The notes under the pieces were generated by a model. It ran no database searches. It saw only the letters and a list, made by a program, of their open reading frames with translations, and had not been told where the DNA came from. 64,000 bases of DNA. Origin: Azorinus chamasolen (Eukaryota; Mollusca; Bivalvia; Cardiida; Solecurtidae). Each line of letters starts with the position of its first letter. The first letter of the stretch is position 1. A program made the position numbers and the translations under genes. Positions 11,521 to 23,300 of the stretch are shown one piece after another. The stretch lies in the NCBI GenBank assembly GCA_963576725.1, contig OY755241.1, forward strand, positions 74,871,001 through 74,935,000, given 5' to 3'.

Positions 11521-11900
11521 GACGAATATTCAGTCCAATGCACTTTTTGCACTACATGTATACACGAGGTTCAAATACTTAACTCTTCCCCTCATAAAGA
11601 CCCCTTTTCGCGTCTTTGCAAACAGAGTAGATCCAGATCAGACTTCTCCTATATGATATATGCTCTGTTTGCTTATGACAATGTAATAGACCTGGCTGAA
11701 AGTTTCTACTAATACAAAAAATAATGTATAGCCTACACGTGCTGTTATAAAGATCATAAATGTTTCTGATGCCACTATTTCAAAAGGGAAAGGGGTAACG
11801 TTAAGAATAATGGAACAGGGTTTCGCCGATTATTAAATAAAATAATTGAACCATGTCCCTAGTCAATATTCATGTAAGAAATAATGATATCAGGAATATA

Positions 11901-12104
11901 CAGTAAAACTCCGCTAATGCGACCACCAAAAAGGGGCATACTTCTGGGTGGCAGAGGCAGGTGGTAGCTTAATGCAGCACGAAAGTTATGCAGAAAGCTC
12001 CTCTAGGAGCTTTCTGCATAACTTTCGTCCTGCATTAAGCAACCACCTGCTTTAAACGACACCAGTGGTTGTTTATTAAGTGGTCGCATTAGCGGGGTTT
12101 TACT
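11901..12104. mobile_element. pogo/Tigger-like fold-back MITE
   Basis: The ends are CAGTAAAACTCC and GGGGTTTTACTG, flanked by TA. The interior is a near-perfect hairpin (GCAGAAAGCTCC / GGAGCTTTCTGC, and GTGGT-GCTTAATGCAG arms). A TA duplication with CAG...CTG termini fits the Tc1/mariner-pogo group. It is nonautonomous. Confidence 0.7.
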
Positions 12105-12614
12105 GTATCTGATTTTTATAATGGCATATGCATACAATATGTTTGGCTCAGACAGAAACCGTAGTATCAGATCTATATTATACCATAAGCAAACAGAGCA
12201 GGCTGTAGAATCCGTCTGATCTGTGTCTAATATGTTTGCAAATGCGCGAAAAGACGTTTATATGAAGGAAATGGTTAATTCATTTGTTAGAGAATATGAA
12301 TTTGACAGAGATGGGTGAAGAGATATTTCAATGTAGTACAGTGACCTAGATGTCATCCCACATACCTCATTATGATATCATGTATCTAGTTTATTCATGT
12401 ATGAAGTGTTTGATCACCTGATACTGCTCTTAACCTTTATCCTGCCCATCCCGACCTAACCGTCATTTGCAAATAGTGGATACAGAGCATGTGCCGAGTA
12501 TCTCGGCGTCTCGTCAGGATTCAAGCTGTTTGACACTCAGTAAGAAGGTTCTTGAGAGTTTGATCGAATCAGAAGTAAGTAAAACTTGCTTCATATCAGA
12601 ACATACCAGATATA

Positions 12615-12812
12615 CAGTATAACCCCTCTAATGCCACCACGACAACAGTTCTAAAATCGGGTATGTACAGATGGTAGCTTAATGCAGACCGAATGTTATG
12701 CGGAAAGCTGGAGGAGCTTTCCGCATAACATTCGTCCTGCATTAAGCAACCACATGCTTTAAAACCCGCCAATGCCTTTTCATTAAATGGTCGCTTTAGA
12801 GGGGTTCTACTG
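12615..12812. mobile_element. pogo/Tigger-like fold-back MITE
   Basis: Same family as the element at 11901, with TA at both ends and the hairpin GCGGAAAGCTGGAGGAGC... present in shortened form. Confidence 0.65.
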
Positions 12813-13890
12813 TATTTTTTTCGGCAGATAAAAGTTAAATTTTGATAGATTCGGATATATGTCAATATCAAACTACTACCAATGTTAACTATTTCACAGG
12901 CCAATTATTAGTACATTGTGAACTCATTTTAAACGTTTAGCATGCCACGGGTGAAATTGTAACTATCATATTGAACTGTTTGGATCCAGATGAGACGCCG
13001 AATAAACTGACGTCACTCCAGGATCCAAACACTTACGATGTTCCGACTGTATGTTAGTAAAACAGGAAAATAGACTGGTTATGTTTTTAACTGAGAAGCT
13101 CGCATAGACAGCTCGCAAAAGGGAGTTCAGCAAAATTTAACTCGGTATTTTAAAGGTCAATGAAATAGTACTACGGAACATTTATTTCGTGCCACGCCTT
13201 GTGAATATTTTTTGCTGAACTGATACAGTAAAACCTCTCTGCTGCTGCAGCAATAAAACAACAGTAAGTCCGAGTCTTTAACCTTCTACTCCATTAATAC
13301 GCCTCTTTACGCCTTTTGTTAACAGAGTAGACCCAGATCAGACGTCTGATCAGGGTTTACTTTGTTCGCTTACGAAATTATATAGATCTGATTTAACGGT
13401 TTCTGTTCTGGCCAAACATTACTGTGTCCATTTGCTATTATAACTTATCCATGACCTGATTATTTCTTGCATGCATATTCATGGAGAAAGGGATTAATCT
13501 TTGGCAGAAACTGTACAGTTAGATCTATTATAATTTCATAAACAAGCAGGGTAGACCCTGATCCGAACAGGAGCCGTCTGATCTGGATCCACTACGTTTG
13601 CACAGCTGTGTTGCAATGCGCGTCCTAAAGAGATCGCAGTTTGAAAGTTGACTTAGTTATTCTCATGGTGAATGATGACGGGAAGATTATTCTGGCTAAT
13701 ATCCTACGTTACAAAGCAGCCAACGAAATCAAAAAAGTGAAAAAACGATCTTCTTTTTATTTCCAACGGCATTACTCACGTGTGCACACATCTTGTACCC
13801 GGATCAGGCCACGAGTTACACGACGTCTCGATAAAATTCAAACTGTTTGACACTTGTCCAACAGTTTCTCAAAAGCTTGATCGAATCGGG

Positions 13891-14091
13891 AGTAGCGTAA
13901 AACAACCCCTCTAGTGCGACCACTTAATGAATAAACATGGCTGTCTTTATAAGTAGGTGGTTGCTTAATGCAGTAGCAAATTTATGCAGAAAGCTTTCTG
14001 CAAAACTTTCGTCCTGCATTAAGCAACCACCTGCATTTTCCACTGTGAATTATACCCCTTTTTACTGGTCGCATTAGAGGGGTTTTGTAGT
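13891..14091. mobile_element. pogo/Tigger-like fold-back MITE, decayed ends
   Basis: The same hairpin with GCTTAATGCAG arms is present. The termini are worn (AACAACCCCTCTAGTGCG and GGGGTTTTGTAG). Confidence 0.55.
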
Positions 14092-14274
14092 TTAAATTGC
14101 ACCCGATCCAAAAAGGAGCAGATATTTATTTTACGGTGTGATAAGGGTAAAGTCCCAAACATGACAATTGATCGGTGTCTGATCAAGATCCAAGCCGTTT
14201 GACCTTTGGTCATTAGTTTCTCTACATGAACGAATGTGATGTAGATAAAGATTGGAACAGGTCAGAGTTCAACC

Positions 14275-15075
14275 CTTTACTTGTTGAATTTTCATGTAGG
14301 AAATAATGACATCATTATTAGCTGATTTTTATACACACAGGATGTTTTGGTATTGGTAAAACTGTAGAGTCAGAATTATTATAATTCCATAAGCAAACAG
14401 AGTAGACCCTGATCAAACGGCTCCCATGACGGCTCCTATAGGAATCGCCTGATCTGGGTCTACTCTGTTTGCAAAGGCGAGAAAAGGCGTTCATATGAAG
14501 GATGGTGTTAATTAGACACCATTGTTACAACATGACGAGTGTTAAAAACAGACATAGATTTCTTCTGTGCACGAAACAATGCAATTTGCTTCGAGTACGG
14601 TGTAATTTCTGGGGTCTTCCCCTACCTGTATTTAGTTGGACGTCGCGATACTAATGAAATACTGTTGAGGCGGTGTAAAACCTCGATAAAAAACAAACAA
14701 CAAAGAAACAAAATATTAATGAAACGTGACGAAGGCTGAACAATTATTATATGTATTACCACTTTCAATATTCCACGCAGATATCATTTTACAGCAAGCT
14801 ATATGTTTATGTCAATTCTGACAACAGGTCGAATAACCCTTTACTCCATGAATATTCATGAGGAAATAATTACATCATAAATATTAATTAGATTAATTGT
14901 TATAACAACACATGGACACTTGGTATTTTGGCTATGTCAGAAACTGTAGAATCATAATCTATTATATCATAAGCAAACAGAGCACAACCTGATCAGACGG
15001 CTCCTACAGGAGCCATCTGATCAGGGTCTACTCTGTTTGCAAATGCGTAGAAAGTCGTATTTATGGAGTAACGGG
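14275..15075. mobile_element. two GATCAGACGG-family MITEs flanking a SINE tail
   Basis: One copy spans about 14275-14512 and a second about 14836-15075. Both carry AATATTCATG or its relic and the GCAAACAGAG...CTCTGTTTGC hairpin. Between them (14600-14735) is an A-rich fragment containing ACTGTTGAGGCGGTG. It is related in inverted orientation to 33903-33970 and is probably a SINE or LINE 3' end. Confidence 0.5.
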
Positions 15076-15715
15076 ATATTCCTAATATTTCTTCATATAA
15101 CGCATTATTGGTACTACCTATTTCATCCAATCCACGATGAGAAAAACGGAGGTCGAATTGGGAATGAGATGCCACATGACGCATTTCCACCGGACCTCCA
15201 TAGTGAAACATTAAACAATCCCAACTATATATAAGGTACACATTAATGAAATCAATTTAGACAGGTAAGTAAAATTTGAATTTTTATCATACATGTATTT
15301 TAAAATTATTTCACAGAATGAGAACTTTTTGTTAAATGTCATATAAAGTACTATGGAGAAGAAATATATTATTTTCAAATTATAGCCATAACCAGTTAAT
15401 TGGTCAAAATGTAAAATAATACGGTATAAATATAGTTAAGATCATTGTGTTTTAGAAGCATAAATAGATCCAGTCTTACGTGTTTCTATTTAAAGATAAA
15501 AAATTTAACCACAATCGCATTGTCTCATAAACCTTTATCCCGCTACCCACGACCTTACTCGCATTAGCAAACAGCGTTGACCAAGATGAGACACCAAGTA
15601 ACTCGGCCTCTCATCAGGATCCAAACTGTGCCAGTAGTTTCTCAAAAGCTTGAGCGAATCGGAAGTAGTTAAATTGCACCAGATCCAAATTTGAGCAGAC
15701 AACATTTTTTAAAGC

Positions 15716-15945
15716 TTAACCCTTTCCCTCATATAAACGTGCCAAACTCTGTCGTCTGCTAATTTTGTCGTCTGCTACAAATTTTCATTCTTTTGATTTT
15801 CTTCATTTTTGTTTCAAAACCATATCACAGTAACAGTAACAAACAGTTTCGATCCTGATGAGACGCCGAGTTACTCGGCGTCTCATCTGGATCCAAACTG
15901 TTTGCATAGGTAATCACAGATCCGGCATTGGCAGCGAAGGGTTAA
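15716..15945. mobile_element. piggyBac-like MITE, GGATCC/CTCGGCG core
   Basis: It runs from TTAACCCTTTCCC to GCAGCGAAGGGTTAA with TTAA ends. The central hairpin is GATGAGACGCCGAG pairing with CTCGGCGTCTCATC, bordered by GGATCC and the CAAACAGTTTG/CAAACTGTTTG words. Other copies are at 36895, 42501, 43380, 53470 and 53890. Confidence 0.7.
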
Positions 15946-17633
15946 TGAAGATCAAACCCTTGTACATGTATACAGTAATGTACGACCTCGTTCAAGTTTG
16001 TGTTTGTGAAGGACTGATCCAGTATCCAATATCGTTGATCCAGATCAACCCGTGGGTTACCCCGACCAGCTTGGATAAGGGTTAACCGTCAGCCTGCTGT
16101 GGGCGGATGAGTGATTGCATGCGCAAACAGTTTGGACCCAGATGAGACCAAGATTCAAACTGTTTGACACCCTGATTGCGTATTGGTAGACAAACTGATT
16201 ATAGTTTGAATTTTTAAAATGTAATAGGCGAAAATTGTGTAAAAACATTTGCGGAGCAGGCTAAAGTTTACAGGTTTTTGGTGGGTAGTATTCATATATG
16301 TATAGCCCATAGAAGGATTCCAAGTTCTTTTTATACATGTAGCTATTAGTCTTTACACAGTTTGAAATTAATGTCTGCTAAAATGAATCTGGTGCCATTT
16401 TAACTACTTCTAATTCGATTAAGTATTTCAACTATTGACCGAGAATCAAACAGTTTGGATCCTGATGAGACACCGAGTCAATAGGCGTCACGTCTATGTT
16501 CAAGCTGTTTGTAATTACGAGTCATGTTGTGAGTAGCAGCTTAACCCTTTCCCTCATGTAAACGTATTTTCACGCAATTGCAAACAGAGTAGATCCAGAT
16601 CAGACGGCTCCTAGAGGAGCCGTCTGATCAGGGTCTGCTTGGTTTGCTGTTGGAATTTGGTAGATATGTTTCTTTACTTTCTAAAATGGCTAGAATGTTC
16701 CACGTTCATATTCTATTATAACTATTTTATCCGTGACTATTCAGTAGGTATTGACATTTGGGATAAACATAGAACAGTGAAAGTGTTAAAGATAATGACG
16801 TTTGTCACTGTAAACTGGTAGATCTCGGCATTTGAAGGCATATGGTAACCTGCAATAGCAATCGTATATGCTCGGCATCTTCCGACAAACTGTTTGCAAA
16901 TGCGAATAGCGGGTGACGGATACGCAAGTTCTACTTTTAGATTAGTCACAGTAAGCTGTTAGAGCTCGGGAAAACCATATGGTAACTGATCGGCAGTTTC
17001 CGACAAACTGTTTGCAAAAGCGAATAGCGGGTGACGGATATACGAGTTCTATTACCATAATACTATAATACAGTCTAGTTTATATTTCCGTATACAGCTA
17101 TTTAACTGTTCCGTTGTCAAGTTTTGTTGTCTGATAACATTTTCAACTTTTTTTCTCCGTTTTTCTTCAATATTTGTCTTAAAAACGCAGTCATGGTAAC
17201 AAACGTTTTGGATCCTGATGATATTCCGAGCTACTTGGCGTATAATGTACACGAAGTTTTATAATGCAGACGTTAGACACTGGTATCAAGAAATTGTGAC
17301 TTTTTATACCAGTTACTCGCTCGCTCAACCACTTATTACTGTCCTTGTCCTTTTATCTGATATAAACGCCTTTTTATGCCTTTGTAGACCCAGACCAGAC
17401 AGCTTTCGTAGGAGTCGTCTGATCAGGGTCCGATATGTTTGCTTATGAAGTTATATAGATATTATCCTACAATTTCTGCCAAAGCCCAATCATCCTTTCT
17501 TCAAATATCATTATGAAAATTCAGTTACTAATATGCATGAAGGAAAGATTTAATAAAAACTCATTAATTCACTCACAGATATTTTAATATGGCGTTGCAA
17601 TTGAAACAGCAAACGAGGAATACAATATGAGAT

Positions 17634-17639
17634 TTTATT
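17634..17639 (-). promoter_or_regulatory. polyadenylation signal AATAAA
   Basis: AATAAA on the minus strand lies about 39 bases after the TGA stop of the metalloprotease gene. This supports 17678 as the true end of that gene. Confidence 0.6.
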
Positions 17640-17677
17640 TTACACACGTAATCGTGACTATAATTATGTTGTACTAC

Positions 17678-17793
17678 TCAACCAACGATTGTCGGCGTTC
17701 GGCATGTGTCGCAGCAGGCTTTCTGGCGGTCAGTACTGTAGCGGTCACAGTTGTAGACGCTACAGCTTGCTTCCTTGTCACCGTACTCGCAAC
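17678..17793 (-). CDS. metalloprotease exon 16 (ShKT-like domain 4, stop)
   Basis: Acceptor TTTTAG|, phase 1 in. It encodes CEYGDKEASCSVYNC through CCDTCRTPTIVG and TGA. A weak phase-1 donor-like G|GTTGAG overlaps the stop. AATAAA follows closely, so I treat this as the last exon. Confidence 0.78.
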
Positions 17794-20362
17794 CTAAAAC
17801 GCCGAAGAGCAAATGTAGTAATTCGGTACAGTAAAACCCATCTAAACCAGAATTCTAGTAGAGAAGAATTTAGATACCTTTTGGTATGTGGCTGCTTAAT
17901 GCAGGGCGAAAGACTTGCAGAAAGCTCCTAGAGGAGCTTTCTGCATATATTTCACCCTGCATTAAGCTACAACGTGTTTCTAAGACCGATATTTATATTG
18001 AATTTGATGTCTGGTTTAGAGGGATTTTACCGTATATTGGAAAATAGTTTAAAAAGCAAGAGCAAATTTCTTAGGGGAATTACTTTCCATTTAAGTGTAA
18101 TTCAAACAGTTATGTCAACTGGTCCTCAAAATCGAAATTTTACAAAGTTTATGCTCGAATAAGATAATGTATTGGTCATGTTAACTGATACACGTACCTA
18201 CCTATCGAAAGGCTAACTTTCCTGTGCATTGTCGAATTTGTAAACGAAATAGAAGGAGTAGAGGGACACTTACCCACATGATGGTTATTTGCATATTTCT
18301 TACATGACTCACAACACAGGTCCACGTTGTGGCCGAAATAGCACTGTCGTTTGTAGTCTTGGTTAGGTACGTGCGTTTGACACCAGTCGCTCTTGTCGCC
18401 GTAAGGGCAGCCTAGGATAAAATGAATGACTGAATGAGCTCTGTGCTGTGTATAATAGTCAATTTTAATGTCAGCAGATATTATGTGGCTGTATTTCAAA
18501 CTTTGCGGTTGCAGAAAAAGCACTATTCATAGTTTACATTTATTTTTATCTACATTGGCCCTTTAACATATAGATACACCTATGCACACCTTTGCAAATA
18601 GAATTGACCAGCTCCTGTAGGGGCTGTCTGATACGGATCTATTCTCTTTGCTCATCTGACTCTACAGCTTCTTTCATGGTAAAACAAACCCCAGGTTAAT
18701 GATGCCATAATACAACTAGATTAATTACATGTAGTATCCATGTATTTATTATTTCTAACATGAATATCCATAGGGGAATGTGTTAACCCCTCCCTGTTCT
18801 ATATTTAGTCCAACTTTCAATATCTACTGAATATTCATGGACAACTAAAATAATGAAATACGGAAGGTGGAACATTGTAGCCATTTTAGAAAGTAAAGAA
18901 ACACACATTTCAAATTCCATTAGCAAACAGAGCAGACCCTGATCAGTCGGCTTCTATAGAAGCCGTCTGGTCTGGGTCTACTCTGTTTGCAGGTGTGTGA
19001 AAACACGTTTATATTCAATTCAATTCAATTTCTTTATTGCATAAAACATACGCAGTATGCTTATAGCAAGCATAGTATACGAATACAATACAATATATGA
19101 GGGAAAGGGTTAAGCTAGAGCTTTCTTGCAGTAAGACAGTAAGACACCAGTTGAAATGTCACTTTTGAGAGGTTTAGTGTGATTTGTAATCGTTTGACTG
19201 GGGTGACCAATACTTTAACGAGTTTAATTGATGCACCTGTTATTTTAGCAGTCCCAATGCATTGAGCCACACTCGAATCGGACACCATGACATCGAACTT
19301 AACAGAATGATTTGATCAGCACAAATTGCTACATGCTAACAGTCTAACCACTTTCATTCCGCTTAATTGAGGCGCAAAGTTTACAAAACCAATTACACAC
19401 ATGAAATCTTTACTCCGTGAATATCAATGTTAGAAATAATGACTGTTAAAATAGCAAATTGTCACAGACATATTTGGCCATGGCAGATACTAGAATCATA
19501 TCTATATCATGTCATGAGGAAACAGCAAATCCTGATCAGACGGCACGTGTAGGAGCCGTCTAATCTGGGTCTACTCTGTTTGCAAAGGCATAGAAAGGAG
19601 TATATATCGAATAAAGGATTAATAGACTTATTAGTCTCAGTCCTCTTGATGGAGGCGCATGTTTTGCAACACAATTGGCTGTATGATAACAGACTAACTA
19701 GGTTCATTCCTCTTGATGGCGGCGCAGCTATTAGACTAAACAGTTTCAGACCTCTTGATGCAGGCTCTAGTTTTACAAAACAAGTTGCTACAAGTTATCA
19801 GACTTACCAGTTGCATTCCTCTTGATGGAACCGCATGTTTTACAGCACACCTTAGCAGTATAGGAGTCATAGCAGTGCCAGTGATTGTTGAAGTGTACTA
19901 ATTGATCGCAGGTCTCTCTGTAGGCCGCCACGCCGTCTTGGTCTCCCCAAGGACACTCGTCTGTGACAGAGAATGTATAAATCAAAGCTGTGCAGTTTCA
20001 ATCTCGTCGTCTTGAATACAAACTGTCAGTATTTTAGTAAGTCACATTAAGGAAAAAGTTAAATTGAAAAAATAACTGCTGTATAAATTATCCCTTTCTC
20101 GGTGTAGGACCAATGTAAGGAATAATGGCATGATGAATATTTATTGGCTGAATTTTTATAATGTAAACTTTTCAATGGGGATTTTTTTTGCCTTTAAAAC
20201 AACCTGTAGGATCAAATCTATATCATGTCAAAAGCAAACAGTGCAGACCCTGATCAGACGGCTCCTATAGAAGTCGTATTGTCTGGGACTACTCTGCGAA
20301 TGCGGGAAAAGGCGTTAATATGAGGAAAGGGTTAAGCTCGTCCCTTACACACACATTCAAAT

Positions 20363-20393
<31 letters not shown>

Positions 20394-23300
20394 CATACAT
20401 ACATTCTTTTAGATTCATAACTCATTTATGCTCTCAACACGTAACCAATCTTCTTTCATTGAGAGGATTGGCACTAAGCAGTTATTATAAAGAAAATAGA
20501 ACTACACAGCACTTGGGCTATAAGTTTTGCATTACTATATACTGAAACACTCCCCTTTTGCTACCATTTTTCCAGACTGATAGCATACATGTATGTTATT
20601 CATCAAAAACTCTTGCCCCTTTCTCTAAACGGTATGGGTTTCAGGAATCTGCGTGTCATATAAAGTCAGGTGCAAAAATTATTCCATTGTTTTAAGGATA
20701 AAGTGCAGTAGATCTGTCTTAAGTGACCATTAAAAAGAAGTATAATCATTGGCCTTTAAGATAGGTGGTAGCTTAATGCAGGTCCAAAGAATGGTCACTG
20801 AAGACAGATTCTTCTGTTAAAAAATTGGGACAATCATGCTAATGTAATATTACTTAGTTATTAGTCAAAGTTTTGTTATAATTCAAGCAATCATCTATTT
20901 CTTAAATTTCCGTGTCAGTCACCTCAAATTTGAACATCGCTATTCTGGTTTAAGCAATCGTAGAACGGCCAACAAACCAGAACAAATTAAGACAGTGGAC
21001 ATTAGTGAAGAATGATGCCGATAGGCCAACTTACCCGGAACGGCTGGAGCTCTAGAGTCGTACACGCATTTTTGGTTGACACACCACTGAAAGTATACAA
21101 TGTTAAAGTATTGCCTTGGTGTAGTCATACATGTTCGATACATTACGTCTAAAACACGTAATATGCTGTAGTCAACATGTAATATGATGTAAACAGTTCA
21201 AAGTATGTCGACATGTAATACATGTATGCAGAGCTCCAGATAAGATGCGTAAATCAAAATATTTTTAAGTATAACTTCTTTATTTCTCCACCAAACCCTA
21301 TGTTGTGACCACTCTTTAGAATCGTCTCAAAGAGACGATTCTAAAGAGTGGTCACAACACAGGGTTTAGTGGAGAAATGACGAGTTTAGTATTTGAGTAC
21401 GCACCGTTATCTGTAGCTCTGTGTAAACAGTTCAAAGTAAGTCAACATGTTCTCTTTTCGCATTGCTACTTTTGCTTTCGAAGGATCTTCGTTAAGACTT
21501 AAGTGCTTGTGTGGCGGCCGTAAAAGTTGCCCCGTACTTCATTCTCAGTGTTGTTACATGTTCTGGTCCTTCGGGATCATAAGTTTTGATGTTATTAGTT
21601 TTGAAAATTGAATACTTCTTACTATTCATGAACAGACTTAATAAAACCGAGTCTGTAATTTTCTCTTTTCGAATTGCTACTTTTGCTTTCGAAGGATGGT
21701 CTTCTTTCAGAATATATGTAACATGGTGTAAACAGTTCAAAGTCAACATGTTGAGAAAGTTTTACAGCATACCTTAATTTGCTAGATGCTAACATATTTA
21801 CCAGTTCCATACCTTTTGATGGAGGCACAAGTTTTACAGCACAACTTATCAATATAAGAGTCATAGCAGTGTCAGTGATTGTTGAAGTGTAATTTGCTAC
21901 ATGCTAACTAAACTGACTTGATGGAGGCGCAAGTTATACAGTACAAACATACAAAGTATGTTCGTCAACTAAATGTAAACCGCTCAGAGTAAGTCTCGTC
22001 TGGATCCATCCAGCCAGCCATCAATCAACCAATCAATCACCATTTTATAACCACATGGGGTTCCGTCATCAGCAGGTGAGGACAAACACCAGTTGTCCCT
22101 AGTTGGGTCCTTGCATTGTAGATCCCAGCAAACAGCCTCGGAGTACTGCTTCCCGTCATACGATGTGGCGCCCTGTTTATAACAAAAATGGGTGAGAACT
22201 GAGTCAAGAATCCAAGCTATTTGACAATCGTTTGACTGGTAACGTTTTTGGAAATACATGCGGCAAATAACTAATGTGGAAGGCCAGCAATGCAGTTATT
22301 TCTCTGATAAAATTTGCTCTGAACTAAGCTGGAGTCCGATAAGCTCGGTCATTATTTTGTGTAACTTGTGAACTTCAATGTCTGTTTGTGTGTTTGTTAG
22401 TTAGTTAGTTCGTTCGTTTGAATTATGTCATGACGTCCGGCTTATAACTTGTTTAAGAAGACCACAGAAACAAATTGTACTGTCTCGTGCACAGATGAAC
22501 ACTCGGGTAGAACCACTGACCTATCGCAAGCCAAGTGGAAGGCTTCGTCACATAAAACGATCCAAATACCCAGGCCGAGAGATACATCTGATTAATGTTT
22601 CAGTGTCAGATGTCTAAAACAATGTCTGAAGTGTCTGCTACATATAATTAATCATAACTGGAATCTGAGACCAGAGACGATTCTAAGGAGTAGTCAAAAC
22701 ATAGGGTTTGATGGAGAAATAATTTTTTTTTTTATTGAAAATGTTTTAGTTTGCGCATCTTATCTGGACCTCTGTCAACATCCATTGTCATTATAAGCAT
22801 CCATCATCACCGTGCCATCATGCATATGCGATATACGATCTAATCACTGACGGCGTCATACTCACCCAGCTCAGTCATCATTATAAACATTAATTATACC
22901 ACGAGACACATGTCGCCATTCATACACACATCAATTCTGGCAGACCTACCCTACACATTCTAGAGTTGTGTCCGTGTCTTCTCTGGCACTGTTTGTCTAT
23001 ATCCACCGCCACTATTCCATTGTGTGAATGTGCTTGTGTCGTTGTGGTGTGGTGGTGGTGGTTGTTGTTGTTGGTTGCATGCGTTGTAGTCACGTGGTTG
23101 TGTTGGTTTGTACCAGTTGACCCTTGACAGGTTGCACAGCATTTATACTGAATGTCTCCCGAATGACACTCACTCGGATGTGCCCGGACGTAATCCGCAC
23201 ACGTCATACCACTCTTAACAATTCCTGTCTGGTCTCCAACAGGACAATTGTCTGAAGTGAAATACACAATGAAGACAATTTTCCAAAAAAGGGAATGAAT

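Larger units (their letters stand above)
9552..17677. other. intergenic region between the two minus-strand genes
   Basis: No exon is seen. The region is largely MITEs: TTAA-flanked elements near 10133, 10369, 13480, 14275, 14836 and 15716, TA-flanked ones at 11901, 12615 and 13891, and a SINE at 11113. The promoter of the small gene must lie just above 9551, but no TATA box is evident there. Confidence 0.5.

Noticed and set aside
17678..17690. Donor-like G|GTTGAG near the end of exon 16 that would extend the metalloprotease into the small gene's exons
   Set aside because: It is a weak donor; a stop and AATAAA follow, and the downstream exons have their own signal-peptide exon at 9551.
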